The notes beneath the pieces are model-generated. The model did not search any database. It was not told the DNA's origin and saw only the letters and a list, made by a program, of their open reading frames with translations. Below, piece after piece: positions 21,179-32,618 of a DNA stretch of 64,000 nucleotides (positions are counted from its first letter, which is position 1; every line of letters begins with the position of its first letter). Source of the stretch: Hippophae tibetana (Eukaryota > Streptophyta > Magnoliopsida > Rosales > Elaeagnaceae). Made by a program: the position numbers and the translations under genes. The DNA is taken from NCBI GenBank assembly GCA_037013495.1, contig CM072803.1, positions 55,193,627 through 55,257,626 on the forward strand, read 5' to 3'.

Positions 21179-22516
21179 TTAGTCTTTGCCTTTTTGCAAA
21201 TGTTCAACTAACTGTTCAACTTGAACTTCCACCTTTTTGATAGAAGCTTCCACAGAGTCCAACCGTTGATTGGTTTTAGATTGATTATCCCTACAGACTT
21301 GAATAAAAGAATTCAAGTTGTCCTCCAGGGTTGGTTTATTGGGAATGCTTCTTGGAATAGGTGGGTGGAATTGCTGACCTGCCTGGTTTGAGCCTTGAGT
21401 GAAAGGAGGGTTGTTTTGCCTCCAAGAGAAATTTGGATGACTTCTCCACCCAGGATTATAGGTATTTGAGTTGGGATCAAACCTTGGTCTCTGTTGATAT
21501 GCTCCCAACACATTGACCTGTTCAGGTCCAGTTGTTTCTCCTTGATATGGACAGGCTTCAGTACCATGTCCCATGTTGCTATACAAACCATATTGATCAT
21601 TATTGGTGTTGGTTTGTGTAGCGAGAAGGGCAACTTGCTTAGTCAGTTGAACAAGTTGTTGTTGAACTTCATTACTGGAGTCGATTTCATGAACTCCAGT
21701 TTTTCTCACTCGGGAGCTTTTCTGTTGGGAATTAGCACCCAACATCTCAAAGAGGTTATACGTCTCTGAGGCAGTCTTTTCTCCTATTGCTCCTCCTGCA
21801 GCGTTGTCGACAATGAACTGACATTGTTGTGTAAGTCCATCGTAAAAGAATTGGTTCTGCAACTGCAGGGGAAAGCTATGATGGGGACACTGAGTGAGAA
21901 ACATCTTGAACCTATCCCAAGCTTCATGGAATGGTTCTCCATCCATCTGAGAGAAAGTAGCAATCTTTCCTCTCAACTCTGATGTTTTTTGATGGGAATA
22001 GAATTTTCCCATGAATTTATTGTAAATGTTACCCCATGTCATCAGAGAACCTGGGGGAAGTGACATCAACCAAGCTTTGGCCTTATCCTTTAGAGTGTAG
22101 GGAAAACATCTCATCCTAAGTTGATCCTCGTTTAGAATACCGAGGGGGAATGTTTGGACCGTAGCATAGAAATCTCTCATAAAGGAAAGAGAATCTTCAT
22201 TAGGTAACCCATAAAAGGAAGGAAGCATAGAAAAATGAATATTTTTAAGGTCGTAATTCCGAGCAGCCTCCCCCAACTGGATAGCGGCAGTTGCCGTGCC
22301 TATTACCGGTCTTGCAAACTCTTTCATTGTGGTTTCCCTAATATGTTGGTTTTCCTCCATTTCTTTTGGTTCTAGTAAAGGATTAAGACTTGGTTCTATG
22401 TTTGGCTCAAAAACAGGTTGATGGGTAGAATCCAGTTTTGTTGACACTTGTTTAAATTTATGAAATTTATTTACATATGGTGTAAGGGGGTTTCCTAAGG
22501 ATCTCCTACCACGCAT
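21179..22516 (-). CDS. gag1, stand-alone Gag ORF, INT2, intact (445 aa)
   Basis: A Gag-only protein with no protease or Pol. Residues 85-265 match the capsid-type region of the polyprotein's own Gag closely (shared words include [34 protein letters not shown] and DNAAGGA). At the zinc-knuckle site it has Y309, Y312, H317, C322 instead of C, C, H, C. The tail (NKPTLED to EHLQKGKD) matches polyprotein residues 319-367 and then stops where the polyprotein runs on to protease. The first ATG (22516) has a poor context. Met53 (22358-22360) has a strong one and aligns with the polyprotein start, so the real product may be 393 aa. The likely role is extra structural Gag; whether it forms particles is unknown. 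Confidence 0.85.
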   Translation of the reverse strand: MRGRRSLGNPLTPYVNKFHKFKQVSTKLDSTHQPVFEPNIEPSLNPLLEPKEMEENQHIRETTMKEFARPVIGTATAAIQLGEAARNYDLKNIHFSMLPSFYGLPNEDSLSFMRDFYATVQTFPLGILNEDQLRMRCFPYTLKDKAKAWLMSLPPGSLMTWGNIYNKFMGKFYSHQKTSELRGKIATFSQMDGEPFHEAWDRFKMFLTQCPHHSFPLQLQNQFFYDGLTQQCQFIVDNAAGGAIGEKTASETYNLFEMLGANSQQKSSRVRKTGVHEIDSSNEVQQQLVQLTKQVALLATQTNTNNDQYGLYSNMGHGTEACPYQGETTGPEQVNVLGAYQQRPRFDPNSNTYNPGWRSHPNFSWRQNNPPFTQGSNQAGQQFHPPIPRSIPNKPTLEDNLNSFIQVCRDNQSKTNQRLDSVEASIKKVEVQVEQLVEHLQKGKD

Positions 22517-23135
22517 AGACTATTGTAAACGTAAATTTAAAACTCCTGTCAACAAAATAAAAAAAAAATTTAGATAAAATTTACATGTTATTTTATACAA
22601 AACACTAAACAAAACTAGTTAAACCCTAAAAAAAAAAAAAAAAATTTTATTTTTTTTTTATTTTTTTTTGTAACATAATTAGTATTAACCAAGAGTGCTC
22701 CCAGGAAAGAATGGTGGTGCAAACGGCACCTTAAATACCATTCTCCTAGCCAGAGCAACGTTCCCAGGAAAGACTAGTGGCACAAAGGCTTCCAAGAACT
22801 AGTCTCCTAGACAGAACTCCCTTAGATTTTTACTTTTTATGTTATTTAGTTAATTAGGTATAAATTCAAGTAATGTTTTTTTTTTGGTTTTTTTTTTTTT
22901 ACTATTTATGAACGGTAAATTTTTTTACTTCAAATTTCAAATTTCTAAATTATTTTAAAAAAAAAATTATTATTATTTTTTTTATTTTTTATTTTTTATT
23001 TTTTTTTATTTTTTTATTTTTTTATTTTTTTTTTATTATGAATTTTGAAATTTGATTATTATTAAAATATCACAATTATTTACAGCACAAAAATGTTTTT
23101 AAAATTTTGATAAATAATTTAAAAACGCTATTCCT
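22517..23135 (-). other. INT2 leader between primer site and gag1
   Basis: AT-rich leader equal to that of INT1, with A/T homopolymers on both sides of the two stem-loops. No coding potential. Confidence 0.7.
22703..22808 (-). other. Two tandem covarying stem-loops in the leader, INT2
   Basis: Hairpins at 22703-22747 and 22766-22808, the same sequences as in INT1. INT3 lost this region completely. Confidence 0.65.
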
Positions 23136-23153
23136 TCCCCGGCAACGGCGCCA
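23136..23153 (-). other. Primer binding site, INT2
   Basis: TGGCGCCGTTGCCGGGGA on the minus strand, 6 nt from LTR3. Confidence 0.85.
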
Positions 23154-23159
23154 AAAACT

Positions 23160-25218
23160 TGATGAACGAAAACCGGCATCGCCGATTCCCGCAAATACTT
23201 TGGTTTTAATATTTATAAAACTCTCGCAAGTGCACGAATCATTTCGTAGAAAATGATAAGTATACTCCCAAGGTCGATCTAAGGAAGGAATGTATGTGGT
23301 TTTTAACTTATTATTCAACCTTTTAAAAACGAAATTAAATCCTAAACATCCTGTCACGATAGTTTGGTTTTTGTGTTCCTAATCTAATAACATAAAATAA
23401 AACATATATACAGATTAATTAAATATAATCTAAAATCATAAAAATAAACATAGATACAAATTCAAATAATTATCTAGAAATAAACATATATACGGATTCA
23501 ATAAATGTTCATGCAAATTTTTATCATTTATATTAGCGGAGTATTTATGGATATAATAACTAAATTAATTATGCTTGCTCATATTAACTAGGTTATTAAA
23601 GATATAAATTGACATTTTATTGATTCTCTCTTTTTTATATAAATACCACCTTTGGTGGGGTTAGATATTCTTTGTTAACTAAACAAATCAATTAACACCT
23701 ATGGGTGGGGTTGATAACTAATATGCTTAATTAAATTAATTCCTTTTTCTAAGAGATTGAAAATGAACCATTTAAATGCCACCTTTGGTGGGGTTAGACA
23801 GTTTAAACTTTATTCAAGGTGTCCAAATTAAACCTAAGAATTTAATTATCCGAGTACTAACTTTCAAGTTTTAAAACCACTATTGAAAACATGTTGTCAA
23901 TACATTTTCTCATAATAATTCTTATAAAAACTTTTGAAATAGAGTTTCACTCTAACTACCGGGCGATTGTACCAACAAATAAAAGAGCACTACTCTAAAT
24001 TAGACCGGATAACTAAACCTTAAAATCTAATTTTCGGGTTTAAGTTTGTAATGAAAAATAATATATTTCTCTCTAACATTCTTAATATAAAATCTTGAAT
24101 AAAAACAAAATCAATTCATTTTAAAGATTTTTACCTATTTAATATTTCGCAAGCATAACAACGTCGTTATTACATCATTTTTACTAAACAGCTAGCATAG
24201 TTAAATTTAACCACAGACAAGTTGAATATAACATGTAAGAATAAAGCATAAAAATAACTGTAAAGAAAATAAAATCCTTACAGAACTTCGACGCTATTCC
24301 CGTTGCTAGAAAACCTCCGAGCGGAATTTGCACTTCCATATATTGAATCAAAAATCTAAATTATTACAAAAACATTACAAGTTCCTCTCAAAAAGAGAAG
24401 AACACTAAACCTAAGAGAATTGAACTAAAAACTAAGAGAAAAACTAAGAAAAGCTTAGAAACTTAGAAAGAAACTAAGAGAAACTAAAAACTAAGAAATG
24501 AGAGAAAGAAAGAAGAGAGAAGTGAGTTTTGAAGGTGTGTTTTGAAGTGAATGGAAGGGGGGTATTTATAGGTGAGGATGGAGAGAAAAAATGAGTAAAA
24601 AAATGTTAAAAAAATATTAAAAAATGTAAAAACGCGTATTGGACTTGCTGATGTCATCAATGACGTCAGCATGACGTCACAGGGGCGGCTGCACGTGAAA
24701 AATGGGGCGAAAACGCGTTGGGCGCGCGGATGGGCGGCTGCTGGGCGCTGCGCGCGCGCGCTGGGGCTGTCGCTGCGCGCAGCTCGGCGCGCGTGAACAG
24801 TGCCAGCGCGCTGCGTTGCGCGCAGCTGGGCATGCCAGCGCGCGCGGGCGCGCGCGGGATGGGGCGCTGGGGCGCGCTGGGGCGCGCGCGGCTGGGCGCC
24901 CGGCCGGGCTGCGACGCGCGATTTCCGTCTTTTTGACATTTTTGACCTTTTCGACCCATTTCGTCCGATTTTTCCATGTTTGTTGACCTTTTCTCACTTA
25001 TTTATTGATATATTTGTGATGTATTGCTTCAAATATTCCTCTTTAAGTCTTTACATTGCGTTTTTAAGCCAAAATACCTGAAAAACAATAAAAATACCCG
25101 TGATTCCGAAAAAGACAAATTTATATAAATATATGATAAAACATATAAATATATGTATTTTTAATCAATTACAGTACATAAAATCATGGTTATTTTAGTG
25201 CTTTTTGAGCACTCATCA
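23160..25218 (-). repeat. LTR3, inner, 2059 bp
   Basis: 5' LTR of INT2 and 3' LTR of INT3, with no target duplication. I see no difference from LTR2, which points to a very recent common copy. Confidence 0.95.
24563..24697 (-). promoter_or_regulatory. LTR3 promoter
   Basis: TATAAATA at 24563-24570 (minus), TGATGTCA at 24649-24656, TGACGTCA at 24661-24668 and 24672-24679, and CACGTG at 24692-24697. This copy would drive INT2. Confidence 0.6.
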
Positions 25219-25230
25219 CAACCCCCAACC
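25219..25230 (-). other. Polypurine tract of INT3
   Basis: GGTTGGGGGTTG on the minus strand, abutting LTR3. Confidence 0.85.
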
Positions 25231-26058
25231 AGCTTCTTGCTAGTCTCTTAGCAAGAGAAGCGATAAAAGCTAAAAATTAAACTATCCTAAATCACTTTCG
25301 TGGATTGAAACGGTTGCATTTAGCCTATGCAACAAGCCGTTAAACCCCTAGGTTGCCCTAGTGGACGAGTTTGAGTCTCGTGAGGGTTTTCAGTAATGAT
25401 ACCCACAAACATTGAACTAAATGTAAAGATAAAAACAATCAAATCAAAAATTAAAATTACAACACAATCAAAAATTAATTTAAGAGTAAAAGAACACAAC
25501 ATATCACAAAAATATCTCATACTTTTTAATCTCCTTTAAGATCATAATTAAAATCTCAAGCATAAGTTATTTTAATCTCTTTAAACAATCATGATTTTAT
25601 TACAATAATTAGTCGAAAATCATTTTCATATTTCATTTCAAAAATGTATCAATTTAATTTTACCCAATTTCAGTGTCATGAATCAGTATTCGCTTCGACT
25701 CTATTCCTCACAAGTCAATACTCTCAAAGCACTGAATCCTATGGGTTCAAACACTCATACTAATTTATATGCGAAAGAGTTGATGTATAGAAATGAACTA
25801 ATATGTTCGCATATGTATAAAGAATAAAGGCTCAAAGTGTTATTTTAACATTGATCTCATGAAAGGAATCGAATGTATAAATTATAAAGATATCAGATAC
25901 AAAAATTATTTTCATGCATAAATCAAACTCATTAAGAAAGAATTTCAAGATATATGCTTTAACAAATGAAGAAATTGCAATGACTTTTTAGGGAATTACT
26001 TCCTATATCTTTCTTTTGTAATTAGCCTTTACTCACAACTTTGTAGGCAATGTGGGTC

Positions 26059-26147
26059 ATAGTATGTAGATGATACTATTTTTTTATCTCTCTATTTTTT
26101 TTTTTATTTTTTTTTTTAGAGAGTCAACCCATGTACAGATTGTACAT
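26059..26147 (-). other. Cluster of three hairpins, INT3
   Basis: The same stems as at 3185-3273, with a T11-A-T11 middle loop. Confidence 0.55.
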
Positions 26148-26742
26148 TTTTTTGGATTTTGGTGAGTGGTTAATTTTTTTTGGCTTTTCTGTTTGATCTT
26201 GGTTTAAGTAACCCCAGATATGTCTTTTTGTTTTTGTAACAGTCATGCATAAATGAGATATAAGCATATACTATCAATTTCTACTCAAATCATTTAATCT
26301 AAGCAAAAATAATAATAATCAAAAATATATGATACTCTATTAAGATGAGAAAAAAAAATTCATACATTCAATGCTAATACCTATAGAGATCATCTAAACT
26401 TTTTGAATAAATAAGAAATGTGTTTGGAGTAGAAAAAATATATATTTCACTCTGAATAAAAGAAATTAGGCTCAAATTATATCTCACAAGGGTAGTCTCC
26501 ACTAAAAAAAAAAAAATTCATAAACACCGATTTTGGGTTTAATATAATTTCCACATTTTATCAAGAAATACTAGTTATGACAAAAACTAACTAATTATCA
26601 AAAATAATTACAAAATATTTCATGATATGTTTTCAAAAATTAATCTAATAGTACCAAAGACTTTAACTATTTACTTAAATTTGATTTAAAGATATGATAC
26701 ATTTTTGTGATAAATTTTTTTATATATAGCATGGTAACTTTT

Positions 26743-26756
26743 CACCACCCCCAACC
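26743..26756 (-). other. Second polypurine-like tract, INT3
   Basis: GGTTGGGGGTGGTG on the minus strand, as in INT1 and INT2. Confidence 0.45.
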
Positions 26757-27039
26757 TAGAACTTACATTGTCCTCAATGTAACAACTGTAAATTAAAGAT
26801 AAAGAGAAAAGAGGAGAAAGATTACCTATTTCTTGAGAATGTGTAAGTAGTAATGAAGAAATGCAGGTGCATCCATCATATTCATCATTAAAGTGTATAC
26901 AGACAGATCGCTGTGAACTTCTAACATCTCAACAAATATTTTAGTTTTAACAATTTTAAAAATTATTCACATACAAGTAAACTAAAATAAACAATAAAAT
27001 TAAGTAAATAAAACAAATAACAAAAAATTACCTAACATG

Positions 27040-27087
27040 ATGGGTTGCCTCCCATCCAGCGCTTAGTTTAACGTCTTAGCAAGACGT
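27040..27087 (-). other. Stem-loop pair after the polyprotein, INT3
   Basis: ATGGG/CCCAT then ACGTCTT/AAGACGT, identical to the other copies. Confidence 0.6.
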
Positions 27088-27099
27088 ATCTTTTTGGTG

Positions 27100-30000
27100 C
27101 TAAGGGTTACTCAGCCAAATGCAATCCATTTCAGCAATGTTGTTTGGTTCTTCCACATAAGGCTTGACACGATGGCCATTAACTTTGAACGTTTTTTGTG
27201 TCTTGGAGTCCAATAGTTCTACTACTCCATGTTCAGATACCTGAACTATTTTGAATGGTCCATCCCATCTTGATCTTAGCTTTCCTGGAAACAATCTCAA
27301 ACGAGAGTTAAATAAAAGAACTTTCATTCCAGGGTGAAGAGTCTTAGGAACTAGCCTCTTGTCATGATAGCGCTTAGTACGCTCCTTGTATAATTTGGCA
27401 TTCTCATAGGCTTCATTCCTAATTTCTTCCAACTCATGAAGCTGGAGTACTCGTTTTTCACCTGCTTTATCTAAATCCATGTTTAGCTCTTTAATTGCCC
27501 AATAAGCCTTGTGTTCAAGTTCAACTGGAAGGTGGCACGCTTTCCCAAAGATTAACCGGTAAGGGCTCATCCCAATAGGTGTTTTGTAAGCGGTGCGGTA
27601 TGCCCATAAGGCATCATTTAACTTAAATGCCCAATCCTTCCTTGAAGGACGCACAGTGCGTTCCAGTATTCCCTTGATTTGCCTATTACTTACTTCCACT
27701 AATCCGGAAGTTTGAGGATGATATGGAGTAGCTACCTTATGTGTGATGTTGTACTTGTTTAGTACTCCATCAAAGAGTTTGTTACAAAAATGGCTACCTC
27801 CATCACTTATTATAGCTCTAGGCGTTCCGAACCTACTGAATATGAAATCTTTCAAGAATTTCACAACAACATTAGCATCATTGGTTTTGGTGGGGATAGC
27901 TTCTACCCACTTGGACACATAATCCACAGCAACCAAAATGTATTGAAAACCATTAGATGGGGGAAAAGGACCCATAAAGTCAATCCCCCATACGTCAAAG
28001 AGTTCAACAACTAAATTAGATGTCAAAGGCATTTCATCTCTTTTGCTTATGTTTCCTGTTCTTTGACATCTATCACATTGTGCACAAAACATATGAGCAT
28101 CTTTAAAAAGAGTGGGCCAAAAGAATCCAGACTGTAATATCTTACGGGCTGTCTTTTCTCCTCCAAAATGACCCCCACAATGAAGTTCATGACAAAAAGT
28201 CAGAATGCTCTTATGTTCTTCTTCAGGTACACATCTCCGGATGACTTGATCTTGACCAATCTTGTATAAATAAGGGTCATCCCAGAAATAGTCCTTAATA
28301 GTTTTAAAAAACCTTTTCTTCTCCTGATATGAAGTGTTAGGTCGCAAAACACCAGTGGCAAGATAGTTTACAATATCAGCGTACCATGGGTTCGGACCTA
28401 TGAAAAATAACTGTTCATCAGGAAAGGTTTCAACTATATCGTCATTACTCTCATCTTTAAGAGAATTAAAGTCAGAAATCAACCTAGACAAATGGTCAGC
28501 TACTAAGTTTTCACTGCCTTTCTTATCCTTGATTTCTAGGTCAAATTCTTGTAAGAGTAAGACCCACCTGATTAACCTTGGCTTGGCATTTGGTTTACTT
28601 AATAGGTATCTTAAAGCAGCATGATCAGAATGCACAATCACTTTAGATCCTACTAAATAAGACCGAAATTTGTCTAAAGAGAATACTATAGCCAAGAATT
28701 CCTTTTCAGTGGTGGTGTAATTCATCTGGGCATCATTGAGTGTTTTGCTAGCATAGTAGATGACATGTAAACGCTTTTCCACTCTTTGTCCCAGGACTGC
28801 TCCTATTGCATAATCAGAAGCGTCACACATTATTTCAAAGGGTAAAGACCAGTTTGGTGCCATTATAACAGGGGTAGATGTGAGTTTATCTTTCAAGGTA
28901 TTAAAGGAGGTAAGGCAGTCATTGTTGAAATCAAAATCAGCATCTTTGGATAGCAAGTTACATAATGGACGACTTATTTTAGAGAAATCTTTAATAAATC
29001 GTCTGTAGAATCCTGCATGTCCCAAGAAGCTTCTTATCCCCTTCACAGATGTAGGGGGAGGTAGTTTGGATATCAATTCAACTTTTGCCTTATCAACTTC
29101 AATACCCTTGTTTGAAATTATATGTCCTAAAACTATCCCTTGTTGAACCATAAAATGACTTTTCTCCCAACTAAGGGTTAGATTGCATTCAATGCATCTT
29201 TCTAAAACCAAAGTCAATTTATGTAAGCAATCATCAAATGAGTTCCCAAAGACAGAGAAATCGTCCATGAAAATCTCAATGAATTTTTCCACCATGTCCG
29301 AGAAAATGGATATCATGCATCTCTGGAACGTGGCAGGGGCATTGCATAACCCAAATGGCATTCTGCGAAAAGCAAATGTCCCAAAAGGACATGTAAATGT
29401 GGTCTTTTCCTGATCTTCTGGTGCTATGGGTACTTGATAATATCCAGACAGTCCATCCAAAAAACAGTAAAATTCGTGCCCAGCTAATCTTTCCAACATT
29501 TGATCAATGAATGGAAGAGGAAAGTGATCCTTTTTCGTATATAAATTTAGTTTCCTAAAATCTATACACATTCTCCATCCAGTGATTATTCTAGTGGGCA
29601 CTAATTCACTTTTGTCATTCTTAACAACTGTTATCCCAGATTTCTTTGGTACCACATGCACTGGACTAACCCACTTACTATCTGCAATAGGGTAGATAAT
29701 CCCTTCTTCTAATAATTTAAGAATTTCCTTCTTAACTACCTCTTGCATGTTTGGGTTTAGTCTTCTTTGGGCCTCTCGTACAGGTTTAGCACCGTCCTCC
29801 AAGTTGATCTTGTGCATACACATTGTTGGACTAATGCCTCTTATATCCCCTATACTCCAACCTATAGATTTCTTAAACTGTTTAAGCACTTTGATGAGTT
29901 CCTTTTCTTGTGGTTTGGTCAAGGTTGAAGAAATTATCACTGGATAAGTTTCCCCTTCTCCCAAAAACACATATTTTAAGTGCTCAGGTAAGTCTTTGAG

Positions 30001-32271
30001 TTCAAGTTCAGGTGGATTGGCCTCTTTAATAGATGAAGAACTGGGTAGATTTAAAAGTGTACTAGATTTTGTCATCACTTCATTATTGTCTAGTTGTTCA
30101 AGGTACCCCTTTATTTCCTCATCTACATCTTCTTCAACCTTTTCAAGTGTAAGAACGGTTTCAAGCTTGTCTTCTATTCTGGTTCGGAAAAAGGTGTTTT
30201 GGACAAGATTATCCAAAGGATCAACATCGAATATTTCATCGATGGCAGAAATAGAAGGGAAAGGTGAAGAATCAAAAACTTTAAAATGAACAGTCTCTCC
30301 TAAGACTGTCATTGTCAAATTTCCATCTTGGACATCAATAATAGTTTTAGTAGTTGCCATAAATGGTCTACCAAGCAATATTGTGTGCTCTCTGTCCAAT
30401 GCTGGATTTTCTTGCATATCCAGAACCACAAAGTCAACAGGTATTATCAGTTTGTCTACCTGTACCAAAACATCCTCAACTATTCCCTCTGGATATTTAA
30501 GAGATCTATCTGCAAGTTGAAGGGACATAGTTGTGGGTTTTAAATCCCCTAGATTGAGTTGTAAGAATATAGAGTAGGGCATCAAATTTATACTAGCACC
30601 TAAATCAAGCATTGCTTTAGCAACCTTCTTATCCCCCATAGTTATGTTTATAATAAAACTTCCAGGGTCTTTCAACTTAGGGGGTAGTTTGTGCTGAAGT
30701 ACAGCGCTAGAAATTTCTGATACTACTACTCGTTCATTCTGTTCATACCTCCTTTTCTTAGTGTTCAATTCTTTGAAAAACTTGGCATATGAGGGCACAT
30801 TCATGATCACTTCTAATAGTGGTAAATTGATATTTACTTTAGAGAGCATATTAAAAAGATCATTGAATTGCTTATCTTGTTTGGATTCTTTCAACCGGTG
30901 GGGAAAAGGTACTTGTATCTGGTGTGGTTCTGTTGTCTTTTGAATTTTGGGGGTGTCAGATGACCCCCCAATGAGTTTTTCAGAAGGCTTGTTAAGTTTA
31001 ACACTTGTCTCTCCTTTTTGCGAGATTAGAATATCGCCTTCTTTGTTACCGGAACTACAAGGTAGATTGTTAGAGATTTCAGGTAAACTGGTATTGACTA
31101 CCTTACCTCTTCGAAGGGTTCTAACATCCTTTGCTTGTTCTGGTTGACTGGGCAACTTTCCTGGTTCTTTCTTTTGCATTTGTTCAGCCAGTTGCCCAAC
31201 TTTAGATTCAATCCTTTTAACCGAAGCCTCCATGGTGTTCAACCTTTGATTAGTCATCAATTGGTTGTCACGACTAACTTGAATAAAAGCATTCAAGCTA
31301 TCTTCTAAGGTTGGCTTAAAAGATTGGCTTGGTGGGTAAGGGTGGTTGTTATCTGACCTTAGTGTTGGATATTGGGTGTAGGCTGGGTGATTATAGGTGT
31401 TTGGATGATATCTTTGAAAAGATTGAACTTCCTCTATGGCATCGACACTAGAATCACAAGTATTTGAACAATTATGAGTACCATGCCCAATTGAACAACA
31501 CACTTCACATACCTCTTGATTTGAAATTTGGTGGGAAGTGAGGAATTTCACTTGTTTAGTCAATTCAGCAAGTTGCAAGGTTATCTCATTATCAGAGCCG
31601 ACTTCATTGACCTTTGCTTTCCTTCTACCACCTCTTTGTTGGGAATTAGAACCCAACAGCTCATAAAGATTATAGGTTTCCTCTGCGGTCTTTTCTCCTA
31701 CAGCACCTCCAGCAGCATTATCAACCATGTATTGACTCTGTAGTGTCAATCCATCATAAAAGAATTGGTTTTGTAGCTGTAAGGGAAAGCTATGATTTTG
31801 ACATTGAATGAAAAGGAGTTTGAATCGTTCCCAAGCTTCATGAAAGGGCTCTTCATTCATTTGAGAAAATGTTGCTATCTTTGTTCTTAGATCAACAGTC
31901 TTTTGATGGGAATAGAACCTACCCATAAAAATTTCATAGACTGCCTCCCAAGTTTTAAGAGAACCTGACTGTAGAGTAATGAACCATGACCAAGCTTTAT
32001 CTTTGAGAGTGTAAGGAAAACACCTCATCCTAAGTTGATCTTCATTAATTGCATGTAGTGGAAAGGTTTGGACAATAGCATAGAATTCTCGAATGAAATG
32101 CAAAGGGTCTTCATTAGGGATACCGTAAAAGGAAGGCAACAAAGAATAATGAATCCTTTTCAATTCATAATTCCTTGCAGCCTCTTGTAATTGGATACCG
32201 GAAGTTACATTGCCAATGATTGGCATTGTATATTCTTTCATCTTTTTCCGCCTATCTTCAGCATCTCCCAT
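27100..32271 (-). CDS. Gag-protease-RT-RNaseH-integrase polyprotein, INT3, intact
   Basis: 1,723 aa with every motif listed for the INT1 copy present: CCHC knuckle 255-268, DLGA 556-559, FMDD 1001-1004, RNase H Asp/Glu set, integrase zinc finger and D1431, D1490, E1526. The only protein difference from INT1 that I noticed is Arg388 for Ser. It has Trp1428, so the INT2 nonsense change arose after the two copies separated. The start keeps the AACCATGG context. Its own RNA would lack the leader stem-loops, so an intact enzyme set may be coupled to a poorly packaged RNA (inference). Confidence 0.95.
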   Translation of the reverse strand: MGDAEDRRKKMKEYTMPIIGNVTSGIQLQEAARNYELKRIHYSLLPSFYGIPNEDPLHFIREFYAIVQTFPLHAINEDQLRMRCFPYTLKDKAWSWFITLQSGSLKTWEAVYEIFMGRFYSHQKTVDLRTKIATFSQMNEEPFHEAWERFKLLFIQCQNHSFPLQLQNQFFYDGLTLQSQYMVDNAAGGAVGEKTAEETYNLYELLGSNSQQRGGRRKAKVNEVGSDNEITLQLAELTKQVKFLTSHQISNQEVCEVCCSIGHGTHNCSNTCDSSVDAIEEVQSFQRYHPNTYNHPAYTQYPTLRSDNNHPYPPSQSFKPTLEDSLNAFIQVSRDNQLMTNQRLNTMEASVKRIESKVGQLAEQMQKKEPGKLPSQPEQAKDVRTLRRGKVVNTSLPEISNNLPCSSGNKEGDILISQKGETSVKLNKPSEKLIGGSSDTPKIQKTTEPHQIQVPFPHRLKESKQDKQFNDLFNMLSKVNINLPLLEVIMNVPSYAKFFKELNTKKRRYEQNERVVVSEISSAVLQHKLPPKLKDPGSFIINITMGDKKVAKAMLDLGASINLMPYSIFLQLNLGDLKPTTMSLQLADRSLKYPEGIVEDVLVQVDKLIIPVDFVVLDMQENPALDREHTILLGRPFMATTKTIIDVQDGNLTMTVLGETVHFKVFDSSPFPSISAIDEIFDVDPLDNLVQNTFFRTRIEDKLETVLTLEKVEEDVDEEIKGYLEQLDNNEVMTKSSTLLNLPSSSSIKEANPPELELKDLPEHLKYVFLGEGETYPVIISSTLTKPQEKELIKVLKQFKKSIGWSIGDIRGISPTMCMHKINLEDGAKPVREAQRRLNPNMQEVVKKEILKLLEEGIIYPIADSKWVSPVHVVPKKSGITVVKNDKSELVPTRIITGWRMCIDFRKLNLYTKKDHFPLPFIDQMLERLAGHEFYCFLDGLSGYYQVPIAPEDQEKTTFTCPFGTFAFRRMPFGLCNAPATFQRCMISIFSDMVEKFIEIFMDDFSVFGNSFDDCLHKLTLVLERCIECNLTLSWEKSHFMVQQGIVLGHIISNKGIEVDKAKVELISKLPPPTSVKGIRSFLGHAGFYRRFIKDFSKISRPLCNLLSKDADFDFNNDCLTSFNTLKDKLTSTPVIMAPNWSLPFEIMCDASDYAIGAVLGQRVEKRLHVIYYASKTLNDAQMNYTTTEKEFLAIVFSLDKFRSYLVGSKVIVHSDHAALRYLLSKPNAKPRLIRWVLLLQEFDLEIKDKKGSENLVADHLSRLISDFNSLKDESNDDIVETFPDEQLFFIGPNPWYADIVNYLATGVLRPNTSYQEKKRFFKTIKDYFWDDPYLYKIGQDQVIRRCVPEEEHKSILTFCHELHCGGHFGGEKTARKILQSGFFWPTLFKDAHMFCAQCDRCQRTGNISKRDEMPLTSNLVVELFDVWGIDFMGPFPPSNGFQYILVAVDYVSKWVEAIPTKTNDANVVVKFLKDFIFSRFGTPRAIISDGGSHFCNKLFDGVLNKYNITHKVATPYHPQTSGLVEVSNRQIKGILERTVRPSRKDWAFKLNDALWAYRTAYKTPIGMSPYRLIFGKACHLPVELEHKAYWAIKELNMDLDKAGEKRVLQLHELEEIRNEAYENAKLYKERTKRYHDKRLVPKTLHPGMKVLLFNSRLRLFPGKLRSRWDGPFKIVQVSEHGVVELLDSKTQKTFKVNGHRVKPYVEEPNNIAEMDCIWLSNP

Positions 32272-32393
32272 GGTTGTTTGTAGTTGAAAATGATCCTCCT
32301 CCTATTGTGTATCAACATTTTGCTTTTAGTAGATATCTCTAAGAAATATGTATAACTTGATAAAACGTAAAAGCAAAAAGTGCAAGGAACCTA

Positions 32394-32396
<3 letters not shown>

Positions 32397-32431
<35 letters not shown>

Positions 32432-32487
32432 AGCGAATGGACAGAATTTTTGAAACAAACGAATTTTATTTCATCTGAATTTTTATT
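32397..32487 (-). terminator. Internal poly(A) signals plus A28 tract, INT3
   Basis: AATAAA on the minus strand at 32482-32487 and 32465-32470, then 28 A (32397-32424), the longest of the three copies. Confidence 0.45.
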
Positions 32488-32519
32488 ACACGCAAACTAA
32501 AACAAAGGAAAATACAATA

Positions 32520-32569
32520 ATGGGTGACCTCCCATACAGGACTAAAATTTAGCGTCTTCTAGTAAGACG
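32520..32569 (-). other. Stem-loop pair after gag1, INT3
   Basis: ATGGG/CCCAT and CGTCTT/AAGACG as in INT1 and INT2. Confidence 0.6.
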
Positions 32570-32618
32570 TTGCTTGGAGATTGCAGAATGAAAAACTCAA
32601 TGTCTCCTCTTCATTGAA

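Larger units (their letters stand above)
25231..27099 (-). other. INT3 3' non-coding region
   Basis: Same content as INT1 and INT2. It shares the T11 run of INT2 rather than the T13 of INT1 in the hairpin cluster, supporting a closer INT2-INT3 relationship. No gene is seen. Confidence 0.75.
32272..32618 (-). other. INT3 spacer between gag1 and the polyprotein
   Basis: 347 bp with the same parts as the other copies; the extra bases are in the A tract. Confidence 0.6.
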
